The translations under genes and the position numbers were made by a program. From NCBI RefSeq assembly GCF_002154555.1, contig NZ_MUNF01000104.1, positions 1-38,976 of the forward strand: 38,976 nucleotides of DNA. Direction: 5' to 3'. How positions within the stretch are numbered: position 1 is the first letter of the stretch; every line of letters starts with the position of its first letter. Below the pieces are notes generated by a model. That model ran no database searches. It saw nothing but the letters and a program-made list of their open reading frames with translations, and was not told where the DNA came from. Source of the DNA: Streptomyces murinus (GTDB taxonomy: Bacteria; Actinomycetota; Actinomycetes; Streptomycetales; Streptomycetaceae). This document shows positions 31,727 through 38,976 of the stretch, one piece after another.

Positions 31727-32437
31727 ATGACGGACGCGTGGACCCAGGTCGTAAGGCATCACGTCGGGCTCGGCAGGATGCTGCCGTTGGGTGAGCCGGA
31801 GGACGGCGCGTGGATCGCGGAGGACGCGGCGGGCGCGGTCCTGCGCGGCGCGGCGGCGGACGGTCTGCCCGGGGTGCGCCTTGGCGCGCTGCGGATCGGG
31901 CTCGCCGACCCGCAGCGGGTGGCCGAGCCCGTCGTACCGGCCCCGCCGAGCGCGCTGCCGCCGGGCGCCCTGCGGGTGACGGCGGACTTCGCGGCGACCG
32001 CCGTCGAACCGCTGCCGGCCACCGCGGAGCGGCTGCGGGAGCTGCTCGCGACGGCGGCGGCCGAGCGTCTCGGCCTGGCGGTGACGGAGGTGGACCTGCG
32101 GATCACGGAGCTGCTGGAGCCGGACGGGCGGCTGGTGGAGGTACGGCCGCCGCGGCCACCGGAGGCCCGGGAGGCGACGGACCTGTCCGAGCTGCGCGCG
32201 GCCGAGGCGGCGCTCGCGGTGCCGGGGGTCGTCCGGCTGACCGGCCCGGGACGGGCGGTCCGCGTCGAGGAGCGGACGGACGGCACGGCCGCCCTTGCGC
32301 ACCGTCATGTGCGGGTGGACCTGGCGACCGACGCGACCCACCGGACCGTGGAGGTGGCCCGGCGGGTGCGCGCGGTCGTACGGGACGCGCTGGAGGACAG
32401 GCCGACGGTGGCCGTCCTGGTCACTTCGGTGGGCTGA
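31727..32437 (+). CDS. Degenerate Asp23-like protein, divergent to the Asp23 operon
   Basis: 236 aa from ATG 31727. GGAGGA is nearly touching the ATG, so a leaderless start is possible. No transmembrane segment. Two Asp23-like repeats are suggested: ALRVTADFAATAVEPLPATA ... ELLATAAAERLGLAVTEVDL and the C-terminal HVRVDLATDATHRTVEVARR ... ALEDRPTVAVLVTSVG, each with the strand-helix-strand of Asp23. It is divergent from the Asp23 operon and convergent with the enoyl-CoA hydratase (3-nt gap). The Asp23 relationship is by pattern, not alignment. Confidence 0.62.
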   Translation: MTDAWTQVVRHHVGLGRMLPLGEPEDGAWIAEDAAGAVLRGAAADGLPGVRLGALRIGLADPQRVAEPVVPAPPSALPPGALRVTADFAATAVEPLPATAERLRELLATAAAERLGLAVTEVDLRITELLEPDGRLVEVRPPRPPEAREATDLSELRAAEAALAVPGVVRLTGPGRAVRVEERTDGTAALAHRHVRVDLATDATHRTVEVARRVRAVVRDALEDRPTVAVLVTSVG

Positions 32438-32440
32438 GCC

Positions 32441-33244
32441 CTATTCGCCGATGCCGGCCAGGTCGCGCAGCCGGCGTGCCTGAGCCCCGCGCTCGGCGGA
32501 GCGCTGTTCGTCGTACGAACGGCCGGCCGCACCGCTGAGCAGTGCCTTGGTCTCGACCACGGCGTCCCGCGGCGCGGCCACCAGCGCGGCGGTCAGATCG
32601 CGTACGGCGCCGTCGAGTTCGTCCCCGGCGACGGCCAGGTTGGCCAGGCCCGAGGCCACCGACTCCTGCGCGCCGACGAACCGCCCGGTCACGCAGATCT
32701 CCAGCGCGCGGGCATACCCGACCAGGCCGACCAGCGGATGCGTGCCGGCCAGGTCGGGAACGATGCCGAGGCTGGTCTCGCGCATGGCGAACTGCACATC
32801 GTCGGCGACGATCCGCAGGTCGCAGGCGAGCGCCAGCTGGAACCCGGCACCGATGGCATGTCCTTGTACGGCGGCGACGGACACGATGTCATTGCGTCGC
32901 CACCAGGTGAACGCCTCCTGGAATTCGGCGATGGTCGCGTCGAGCCCGGCGTCGTCACGACGCGCGATATCGGTGAAGGTCGGCTCGCCCGGAATCCCCT
33001 CCGGGGTGAACATCTGTCGGTCCAGCCCGGCGGAGAAGGACTTGCCCTCGCCGCGCAGCACCACGACACGGACGGAGCCCGGCAGCAGCCGGCCGGCCTC
33101 GGCGAGCGCCCGCCACAGGGCGGGGCTCTGTACGTTGCGCTTGGCCGGATTCGTCAGCGTCACCGTGGCGATCGCGTCGTCGACGGTGAGCCGTACGCCG
33201 TCCTTGTCGAGTACAGGAGCGAGGTCCTGGTCGGGCGTGGCCAT
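32441..33244 (-). CDS. Enoyl-CoA hydratase/isomerase (crotonase) family protein
   Basis: 267 aa from ATG 33244, with GGAGG 5 nt upstream (ggaggcgccc-ATG). Crotonase fold: oxyanion-hole segments SFSAGLD and GHAIGAGFQLALACDLRIVA, the hydratase region FAMRETSLGIVPDLAGTHPL with one of the usual two catalytic glutamates visible, and the trimerisation tail. Family reactions are hydration or isomerisation of enoyl-CoA; the exact substrate is open. Single gene, convergent with the Asp23-like gene at 32437. Confidence 0.88.
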   Translation of the reverse strand: MATPDQDLAPVLDKDGVRLTVDDAIATVTLTNPAKRNVQSPALWRALAEAGRLLPGSVRVVVLRGEGKSFSAGLDRQMFTPEGIPGEPTFTDIARRDDAGLDATIAEFQEAFTWWRRNDIVSVAAVQGHAIGAGFQLALACDLRIVADDVQFAMRETSLGIVPDLAGTHPLVGLVGYARALEICVTGRFVGAQESVASGLANLAVAGDELDGAVRDLTAALVAAPRDAVVETKALLSGAAGRSYDEQRSAERGAQARRLRDLAGIGE

Positions 33245-33299
33245 GGGGCGCCTCCGATGGGTGCGGTCAGCGAAGCAGAGCTAAGTGACTGCACAGTAA

Positions 33300-33331
33300 C
33301 CACCCGGCCGGTCGGATCGCCGACCGGGTGG
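33300..33331. terminator. Nested hairpin downstream of gbn
   Basis: Inner stem CCGGTCGG (33308-33315) / CCGACCGG (33320-33327), loop ATCG; alternative outer arms CCACCCGG (33300) and CCGGGTGG (33324) overlap it. About 31 nt past the gbn stop on the minus strand. A second small stem CCATCG/CGATGG lies between it and gbn. Confidence 0.6.
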
Positions 33332-33361
33332 CCACCATCGAAGCCGATGGGCCGCCCGGAG

Positions 33362-33583
33362 TCAGGACGATGCGGCCTTCTTGCCCCGGGTCGCTCCGCC
33401 ACGCCCTCGCAGCGTGACGCCCGACTCGCTGAGCATCCGGTGTACGAAGCCATACGAGCGGCCGGTCTCTTCGGCCAGTGCCCGGATGCTCGCACCGGAG
33501 TCGTACTTCTTCTTCAGGTCTGCCGCGAGCTTGTCGCGCGCGGCGCCGGTCACCCGGCTGCCCTTCTTCAGAGTCTCGGCCAC
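33362..33583 (-). CDS. gbn: GATC-binding nucleoid-associated protein Gbn (SCO1839-like)
   Basis: 73 aa from GTG 33583 with GAGGAGG 6 nt upstream. One helix-turn-helix occupies most of the protein (SGASIRALAEETGRSYGFVH then RMLSESGVTLRGRGG), with a basic tail RGKKAASS. Length, sequence and position beside the ABC-F gene match SCO1839 of S. coelicolor, described as Gbn, a small nucleoid-associated protein that binds GATC and affects development. That identification is from memory of the family. Many GATC tetramers lie in the adjacent upstream gap. Monocistronic, terminated by the hairpin at 33300-33331. Confidence 0.82.
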   Translation of the reverse strand: MAETLKKGSRVTGAARDKLAADLKKKYDSGASIRALAEETGRSYGFVHRMLSESGVTLRGRGGATRGKKAASS

Positions 33584-33918
33584 CCGTGCCTCCTCATGGG
33601 AAGTGCGCTCTGGTCTCCTCATGATCACCCCTCCGGGGCGTGATGGCCACCCATTCGGCAAGGTCGGTGAGACATCGTTGTGACGACAGGAGCGGATCCC
33701 CACAAGCGGAATGCCGAATTCCAGCCGTCGCCGTCGACAGGGCCGAACGGGTGGGTCCACGAAGTACCAGGTCAGAGACGCGCCACGGCCGACCCCTTGC
33801 TGGACAAGGGATCGGCCGGGAAATCGGTGTACGACACACCCTGGTATGAGGAGATCTCACACAGATGGTGGATCACGGCTCGGCCGAATGATCCATACTC
33901 AGTGGATCAGACTTTCGA
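33584..33918. other. 335-bp gene-poor gap rich in GATC sites
   Basis: Between gbn and the ABC-F gene (GATC coordinates are first bases): 33623, 33695, 33810, 33853, 33871, 33890, 33905 and 33917, five of them in the last 68 bp. The first is about 40 bp upstream of gbn. The DNA is less GC-rich than its surroundings. A GTG-initiated 88-codon frame (33680-33946, +) exists, but about 30% of its codons end in A/T, unlike real genes here. I see no other feature. Confidence 0.6.
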
Positions 33919-35517
33919 TCACGCCAGGGCGACGAGGTCCGCGTAGTCGGAGCCCCAGAGGTCCTCGACGCCGTCGGGCAGCAGGATGATCCGCTCGGGC
34001 TGGAGCGCCTCCACGGCACCCTCGTCGTGGGTGACGAGGACGACGGCGCCCTTGTAGGTGCGCAGCGCGCCGAGGATCTCCTCGCGGCTGGCCGGGTCGA
34101 GGTTGTTGGTCGGCTCGTCCAGCAGCAGCACATTGGCGGAGGAGACCACCAGGGTCGCGAGCGCGAGCCGGGTCTTCTCGCCGCCGGACAGGACGCCCGC
34201 GGGCTTGTCCACGTCGTCGCCGGAGAACAGGAACGAGCCGAGCACCTTGCGGACCTCGACCAGGTCCATGTCCGGGGCGGCCGAGCGCATGTTCTCCAGG
34301 ACGGTGCGCCCGGGGTCGAGGGTCTCGTGCTCCTGCGCGTAGTAGCCGAGCTTGAGGCCGTGACCGGGGACGACCTCGCCGGTGTCGGGCTTCTCAGCAC
34401 CGCCGAGCAGCCGCAGCAGGGTCGTCTTGCCCGCGCCGTTCAGACCGAGGATGACGACCCGGGAGCCCTTGTCGATCGCGAGGTCGACGTCGGTGAAGAT
34501 CTCCAGCGAGCCGTACGACTTCGACAGGCCCTCGGCCATCAGCGGGGTCTTGCCGCAGGGCGCGGGCTCGGGGAAGCGGAGCTTGGCGACCTTGTCGGAC
34601 TGGCGGACCGCCTCCAGACCGGAGAGCAGCTTGTCGGCGCGGCGGGCCATGTTCTGCGCGGCGACCGTCTTGGTGGCCTTGGCGCGCATCTTGTCGGCCT
34701 GCGCGTTCAGGACGGCGGCCTTCTTCTCGGCGTTGGCCCGCTCGCGCTTGCGGCGCTTCTCGTCGGCCTCGCGCTGCTGCTGGTAGAGCTTCCAGCCCAT
34801 GTTGTAGACGTCGATGTTCGAGCGGTTGGCGTCCAGGTAGAACACCTTGTTGACGACCGTCTCGACCAGGTCGACGTCGTGGGAGATCACGATGAAGCCG
34901 CCGCGGTAGGTCTTCAGGTAGTCCCGCAGCCAGATGATCGAGTCGGCGTCGAGGTGGTTGGTCGGCTCGTCCAGGAGCAGGGTGTCCGCGTCCGAGAACA
35001 GGATCCGGGCCAGCTCGATACGGCGGCGCTGGCCACCGGAGAGGGTGTGCAGCGGCTGGCCGAGCACCCGGTCGGGCAGGTTCAGCGCGGCGGCGATGGT
35101 GGCGGCCTCGGCCTCGGCGGCGTACCCGCCCTTGGTGAGGAACTCGGTCTCCTGGCGCTCGTACTGCTTCATCGCCTTGTCGCGGGTGGCGCCCTTGCCG
35201 TTGGCGATCCGCTCCTCGTTCTCCCGCATCTTGCGCAGCAGCACGTCCAGGCCGCGCGCGGACAGGATGCGGTCGCGGGCGAGGACGTCCAGGTCGCCGG
35301 TGCGGGGGTCCTGCGGGAGGTAGCCGACCTCGCCGGAGCGGGTGATGGTGCCGGCCGCGGGGATGCCCTCGCCGGCCAGGCACTTGGTGAGGGTGGTCTT
35401 GCCTGCGCCATTGCGGCCGACGAGGCCGATGCGGTCACCCTTGGCCACCCGGAAGGTGGCGTTCTCGATGAGGATGCGGGCGCCGGCGCGCAGCTCGATT
35501 CCGGTGGCGGAGATCAC
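33919..35517 (-). CDS. ABC-F family ATPase
   Basis: 532 aa from GTG 35517 (AGGAG 7 nt upstream). Two ABC domains without membrane segments: Walker A GRNGAGKT (34-41) and GLNGAGKT in the second half, signatures LSGGQ and LSGGE, Walker B LLLDEPTNHLD and LLLDEPTNNLD. Between them is a long Arg/Lys/Glu-rich linker (EADEKRRKRERANAEKKAAV and on), the P-site tRNA-interaction motif of ABC-F translation factors. These proteins act on ribosomes; some give antibiotic protection, others relieve stalling. Nothing here assigns a resistance class. The gene lies upstream of gbn on the same strand, separated by the GATC-rich gap. Confidence 0.93.
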   Translation of the reverse strand: MISATGIELRAGARILIENATFRVAKGDRIGLVGRNGAGKTTLTKCLAGEGIPAAGTITRSGEVGYLPQDPRTGDLDVLARDRILSARGLDVLLRKMRENEERIANGKGATRDKAMKQYERQETEFLTKGGYAAEAEAATIAAALNLPDRVLGQPLHTLSGGQRRRIELARILFSDADTLLLDEPTNHLDADSIIWLRDYLKTYRGGFIVISHDVDLVETVVNKVFYLDANRSNIDVYNMGWKLYQQQREADEKRRKRERANAEKKAAVLNAQADKMRAKATKTVAAQNMARRADKLLSGLEAVRQSDKVAKLRFPEPAPCGKTPLMAEGLSKSYGSLEIFTDVDLAIDKGSRVVILGLNGAGKTTLLRLLGGAEKPDTGEVVPGHGLKLGYYAQEHETLDPGRTVLENMRSAAPDMDLVEVRKVLGSFLFSGDDVDKPAGVLSGGEKTRLALATLVVSSANVLLLDEPTNNLDPASREEILGALRTYKGAVVLVTHDEGAVEALQPERIILLPDGVEDLWGSDYADLVALA

Positions 35518-35717
35518 GGACAGACTCCTGGGCGTACAGAGGTTGGCGGGTGGGCGGCTGAGGACGTTCCCGCCGTCTAATGCGCGAGGAGAATGGCCAT
35601 GGGAAGAAGTCTAACGGGGCCGTGCAAGCCGTTTTCCCGCGTCCGCGCCCCCGCACCCGCATCCCCGGGCGGCGGACCGGGGAGAAATTCCCGGGAGCCA
35701 CGGGAGGAGTGATCCGC

Positions 35718-36131
35718 ATGGCATCGATGGGCGGAGGGCGGCCGGGCATCTGTCCGACGCTGCTGTACACGGACGCGAAGGCGGCGATCCGGCAGCTCAC
35801 ACAGGGCCTCGGCTTCACCGAGCTGACCGTGTACGAGGCGGCCGACGGAAAGGTGCTGCACGCCGAGCTGGTCCAGGGCAACGGCGCGGTGATGATCGCC
35901 TCCAGGGGCCGCGGCGGGCCCTTCGAGGCGGCGATGCGGCAGGCGGGGCCCGCCGGGATCTATGTCGTGGTGGACGACGTGGACGTCCACCACCGGCGGG
36001 CCGCGGCGTACGGCGTGGAGATCCTCATGCCCCCGACGGACCAGGACTACGGCTCGCGGGACTATCTGGCCCGGGACGTCGAGGGCAACGTCTGGAGCTT
36101 CGGGACGTACGCGCCGGAGATCGGCGTCTGA
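35718..36131 (+). CDS. VOC-superfamily (glyoxalase/bleomycin resistance-like) protein
   Basis: 137 aa from ATG 35718 with GGAGG 10-11 nt upstream. Two beta-alpha-beta-beta-beta modules of the vicinal oxygen chelate fold: CPTLLYTDAKAAIRQLTQGL and HAELVQGNGAVMIASRG, then GIYVVVDDVDVHHRRAAAYG and SRDYLARDVEGNVWSFGTY. The D-x-EGN-x-W-xF end is typical. Metal ligands are only partly visible (the H in VLHAELVQ and the usual E positions are not certain), so enzyme versus binding protein is open. Divergent from the ABC-F gene (200-bp gap), with a terminator downstream. Confidence 0.85.
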   Translation: MASMGGGRPGICPTLLYTDAKAAIRQLTQGLGFTELTVYEAADGKVLHAELVQGNGAVMIASRGRGGPFEAAMRQAGPAGIYVVVDDVDVHHRRAAAYGVEILMPPTDQDYGSRDYLARDVEGNVWSFGTYAPEIGV

Positions 36132-36140
36132 GCCGTCCCC

Positions 36141-36167
36141 GGCGGGTGCGTCACCGTCACCCGCCGA
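36141..36167. terminator. Bidirectional terminator between the VOC and 473-aa genes
   Basis: 9-bp perfect stem CGGCGGGTG (36141-36149) / CACCCGCCG (36159-36167), 9-nt loop, in the 45-nt gap between two convergent stops. Confidence 0.7.
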
Positions 36168-36176
36168 CGTACGGCC

Positions 36177-37598
36177 TCAGCCGCCGGTGTGCACCTGGAA
36201 CGCGGCCCGGCGCACGGCCTTGGCCAGGGCCGGGTCGGGGTGGGCGGCGGCGAGGGCGACCAGGACCTGCACGGTGCGCGGGTGGCCGACGGCGCGGACC
36301 TCGTCGAGCAGCCGGGGCACGGTGGGCTGCACCGCGGACTCCAGGTGCCGTACCAGCATCGGCGCCTCGCCGTGGTCGGCGACGGCCGCGGCGGTGTCCA
36401 CCCAGAGCCAGGTGGCCTCCTCGCGGGTGAGCACCTCGTGGGCGTCCTCCGGGTCGAGACCGTCGTGCTCGGCGAGCCACAGCAGGGCGTACGGCCGCAG
36501 TGTCGGCTCGTCCACCACCGCGCGTACGTCGGGCTCGGCGGGGGCGCCGACCACGCGCAGCGCCTCGAAGGCCAGCCCGCGCAGCAGGGCGTCCTCGCCG
36601 CGGGCCGCGTCGATCAGCTCGCTGACGGCACTGCCGACGGTGCGGGCGGCGAGCCAGGCGCGGTACTCGGCGCGGGCCGCGTTGGGGCGCAGCTGGGCGC
36701 AGCCGCGCAGCATGTCCTCGGCGGACTGCTCGATGTTGCCTGCCGGGCTCTGCGCGGCCACGCAGATCTGCTCCAGCTTGACCCACACCGCCCAGCTGCC
36801 CAGCGGGGTGAGGGTGGCCTGGCCGGCGTCGCAGGTGAGGGCGCCGACGGAGGCGAGGGCCTCCAGCGCCCAGTCGAGGAGCGGCGCGAGGGAGTCGGGC
36901 GGGGCGTCCGGCGTCCCGGTGGGCTCGGCGGCGGCTTCGACGGGGGGCTCGGTGCCGGGCTCGTAGGAGACCTCGCAGCGTTCGGTGCGCAGCTCGGTGA
37001 CCCGCTGCTGCAGCAGGTCGAGCAGCTGTTCGACCGGGACGGGCCCGGCGGACAGCTGGAGGAAGGAGAGCACCTGCGGCATGGCGGAGACGGCCTCCGC
37101 GACGGCGGCCGGCTCGTGTGCCTCGGGTTCGGGCAGCGCGAGCGACCAGGCGTCGAAGAGGGCGACCCAGCCGCGCAGCACGGCGCTGTCGTCCCGGTCC
37201 CAGGCGCGCAGCCGCCAGCCGGGGCGCGCGCTGTCGCCGTGCACCTCGACCAGTCCGGCCAGGCGTGCGGTGTCCCAGTCGGCGCGGATCTGCTCGGGGG
37301 TGAGCCCGAGGTCGGCGGCCGCGCGGTCGGCGGTGGCGGCGGAGAGGGTGGCCTTGCCGTCGGCGGTTGCGGCGTCACGGCCGGGGCCCAGGGCGTTGTC
37401 CGCCCAGCGGGCGACGCGGACCGCGCCGGCCAGCCCGGTGCGGGCCATTTTGGCCAGCTCGGCGGGCGCGGGTGTGCCCTCCGGCGGCCGGGGTGCGGGG
37501 CGGCGCGGGCGCCGCTGGTTCACAGCTGCGGGGGCGGCGGCCAGGGGTCGAGGTCGGACGAGTCGGAGCCTGGAGTCGCGCGGGATACGGGACGTCAC
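36177..37598 (-). CDS. 473-aa hypothetical protein with possible helical-repeat C-terminus
   Basis: 473 aa from GTG 37598 (GGAAG 9 nt upstream); the frame extends upstream to 37673 without support. Basic N-terminus of about 70 residues, then a helical region with a possible winged-helix-like stretch (SAATADRAAADLGLTPEQIR ... LAGLVEVHGD), acidic linker, and a C-terminal run of short helices (AYRAWLAARTVGSAVSELID, LLRGLAFEALRVVGAPAEPD, LLDEVRAVGHPRTVQVLVAL AAAHPDPA) resembling HEAT-like repeats. No catalytic motif. I do not recognise the family. Large and GC-saturated in third position, so it is clearly a real gene. Confidence 0.75.
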   Translation of the reverse strand: MTSRIPRDSRLRLVRPRPLAAAPAAVNQRRPRRPAPRPPEGTPAPAELAKMARTGLAGAVRVARWADNALGPGRDAATADGKATLSAATADRAAADLGLTPEQIRADWDTARLAGLVEVHGDSARPGWRLRAWDRDDSAVLRGWVALFDAWSLALPEPEAHEPAAVAEAVSAMPQVLSFLQLSAGPVPVEQLLDLLQQRVTELRTERCEVSYEPGTEPPVEAAAEPTGTPDAPPDSLAPLLDWALEALASVGALTCDAGQATLTPLGSWAVWVKLEQICVAAQSPAGNIEQSAEDMLRGCAQLRPNAARAEYRAWLAARTVGSAVSELIDAARGEDALLRGLAFEALRVVGAPAEPDVRAVVDEPTLRPYALLWLAEHDGLDPEDAHEVLTREEATWLWVDTAAAVADHGEAPMLVRHLESAVQPTVPRLLDEVRAVGHPRTVQVLVALAAAHPDPALAKAVRRAAFQVHTGG

Positions 37599-37724
37599 AG
37601 GAGCAGTCTTCCGGTTGACGGTCCGAAAACCCAAACGGAATGTCACGGCGGGCGACAGGGCTGGCCAACGCACCGGGTCCCCCAGGGGGTCGGCAGGCGT
37701 GTTTCGGCCAACCGTACGGTCACA

Positions 37725-37751
37725 ACCGGAACGGGCCCGGCCGTTCCCGGT
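37725..37751 (-). terminator. Putative terminator of the alpha/beta hydrolase gene
   Basis: ACCGGAACGG (37725-37734) pairs with CCGTTCCCGGT (37741-37751) with one bulged C and a 6-nt loop, 27 nt past the hydrolase stop on the minus strand. Confidence 0.5.
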
Positions 37752-37778
37752 GCGCCCTGGGCGCCCCGGCGTACGCCG

Positions 37779-38785
37779 TTACATCAGCGGGGTCAGAAAG
37801 CGCCGTAGCCGTTCCTCGTACGCCGGTGGGTCCGGGTTCCACATCGCCGCGTGCGGGGCGTTCGGCACGGTGTGCAGGGCGACGCGGTCGGGGCGGCGGG
37901 CGGCGAGCAGCCGGGAGAACTCCCAGGGGGCGACCCGGTCGCCGGGGCCGTGGATGATCAGGGTGGGAACGGCGAGCCGCTCGGGGTCGGTGATCTCGGC
38001 GACCCGGTCGGCGTGCAGCCCGGCGCGGCCCTGGGCGGCGCGGACCGCGAGCGGCAGCAGCGGGGCGGGGGTGTGCCGGGCGCGGGCGAGGGCGCGCAGC
38101 GTGGCCTCCCAGCTGAGCACCGGCGAGTCGAGGATCAGTCCGGCGATGTGCTCGCGCACGGCGGAGTGCTCGGCGGCGCGCAGCGCCATGGTGGCGCCGG
38201 TGGACCAGCCGAGCAGGACGACGCGGCGTGCGCCGTAGCGCACGGCGTAGCGGATCGCCGCGTCCACGTCGCGCCACTCGGTCTCGCCGAGGTGGTTCAG
38301 GCCGTCCGCGGGGCGGGGCGCGCCGAGGTCGCCGCGGTAGGCGAGGGCCAGAACCGGAAGCCTGCGGGCGCGCAGGAAGCTCATCACGTTCATGGCGTGC
38401 TCGCGGGTGGTGCCCAGGCCGTGCACGGCGATCACCCAGGTGTCCCGGTCGCCGGGCAGGAACCAGGCGGGCAGCGCGCCGAGTTCGCCGGGCACGTCCA
38501 CGTCGGCGTGGTCGAGGCCGAGCGCGGTGCGCGGGTTGCCGACGTGCACATTGGGGGTGAGCCAGACGGAGTCGCCGGGCGCGAGGGTGCCGTGCGTCAC
38601 GCCGTCCAGGCGGCGTACGACGGTGTCGGCGGTGTGCGGCGCGCTCTCCAGGACGGGTCCCACGACCGCGTGCGAGCCGTCGCCCGCGAGGCCGTAGGTG
38701 CCGGGGCGCAGCGAGGCCAGGTCCCGGGTGAGCGTGATCTGGCCGGCCGCGGTGCCGTGCACGGTGAGCCGGGGCTCGGTGGGCA
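37779..38785 (-). CDS. Alpha/beta hydrolase, 5' end missing (partial)
   Basis: At least 335 codons; the stop is TAA at 37779. Alpha/beta hydrolase features: VIAVHGLGTTREH, the nucleophile elbow VVLLGWSTGATMAL (GxSxG, Ser nucleophile), an Asp in LIIHGPGDRVAP and His in VPNAPHAAMW. The N-terminal ~110 residues are an all-beta-looking region (QITLTRDLASLRPGTYGLAG) before the hydrolase core. The frame is still open through GTG 38762 into LPTEPRLT at the spacer of the terminal inverted repeat, so the true start lies beyond the window and the bases past 38785 are a fold-back copy. Typical of secreted or membrane hydrolases of this length, but a signal peptide cannot be seen. Confidence 0.8.
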
Positions 38786-38976
38786 GCGGCCGGCCAGATC
38801 ACGCTCACCCGGGACCTGGCCTCGCTGCGCCCCGGCACCTACGGCCTCGCGGGCGACGGCTCGCACGCGGTCGTGGGACCCGTCCTGGAGAGCGCGCCGC
38901 ACACCGCCGACACCGTCGTACGCCGCCTGGACGGCGTGACGCACGGCACCCTCGCGCCCGGCGACTCCGTCTGGCT
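38560..38976. repeat. 191-bp perfect inverted repeat at the window end
   Basis: Bases 38560-38750 are the exact reverse complement of 38786-38976, with a 35-bp spacer (38751-38785). The right arm runs to the very last base. The spacer and left arm are hydrolase coding sequence in frame; the right arm breaks the gene. Most simply a fold-back artefact at a contig end. Confidence 0.95.

Noticed and set aside
33919..35517. ABC-F protein as a specific antibiotic-resistance determinant
   Set aside because: Nothing in the linker or context assigns a resistance class, and the location is a conserved core region.
38560..38976. Terminal inverted repeat of a transposon or the linear chromosome end
   Set aside because: The arms are hydrolase coding DNA, no transposase or telomere-type palindromes are present, and genes here are core.

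Overview
The window is a high-GC actinobacterial chromosome segment, almost certainly Streptomyces. Evidence: coding regions with GC-saturated third codon positions, frequent GTG starts, GGAGG-type or leaderless starts, and a gene order I recognise from the S. coelicolor core region (serB ... fabI/fabG ... tyrS ... moaA ... SURF1 ... Asp23 operon ... the small nucleoid protein Gbn ... ABC-F). Nearly all of it is conserved housekeeping sequence. I see no rRNA, tRNA, CRISPR array, prophage or transposase. Both window ends coincide with inverted repeats (24-bp palindrome at base 1; 191-bp fold-back ending at the last base), so the window looks like a whole contig with assembly-limited ends.

Layout. 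1-5.3 kb: serB (+), a SixA-type phosphohistidine phosphatase (-), a small membrane protein, a CynX/NimT-type MFS transporter with a 39-aa conserved satellite protein, a divergent GntR/FadR-type regulator, and a small secreted Cys-containing protein. 5.4-7.0 kb: fabG-fabI type II fatty-acid synthesis operon (-). 7.1-14.0 kb: tldD (+) and tldE/pmbA (+), the two halves of a metalloprotease, separated by an opposite-strand cassette amidase -> MFS -> GntR whose promoter carries an iron-box-like site and phased GTCCTC repeats. 14.0-19.8 kb: tyrS, a GlsB-family membrane protein, a DUF3099 protein, a small Cys protein, moaA, and a DUF485-ActP-type solute symporter pair. 19.9-26.7 kb: secreted subtilase, a membrane protein, CaiB/BaiF CoA-transferase, VIT-family transporter, DEDDh exonuclease-BRCT protein, LIM-like zinc protein, SURF1. 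26.7-29.4 kb: GH15 trehalase/glucoamylase-like hydrolase plus an SDR with a degenerate active site. 29.4-32.4 kb: a five-gene overlapping Asp23/AmaP alkaline-shock-type operon with a divergent Asp23-like gene. 32.4-39.0 kb: enoyl-CoA hydratase, gbn, ABC-F protein, VOC protein, a large hypothetical protein, and a 5'-truncated alpha/beta hydrolase running into the fold-back.

The most interesting signals are regulatory: the iron-box plus GTCCTC-repeat promoter on a cassette that splits tldD from tldE; a cluster of GATC sites (the Gbn recognition tetramer) beside gbn; a 30-bp near-perfect palindrome inside the start of the exonuclease gene; and a 30-bp inverted repeat between fabG and tldD. I did not find a clearly unprecedented multi-gene system; the amidase/MFS/GntR cassette is the best candidate for undescribed regulation.
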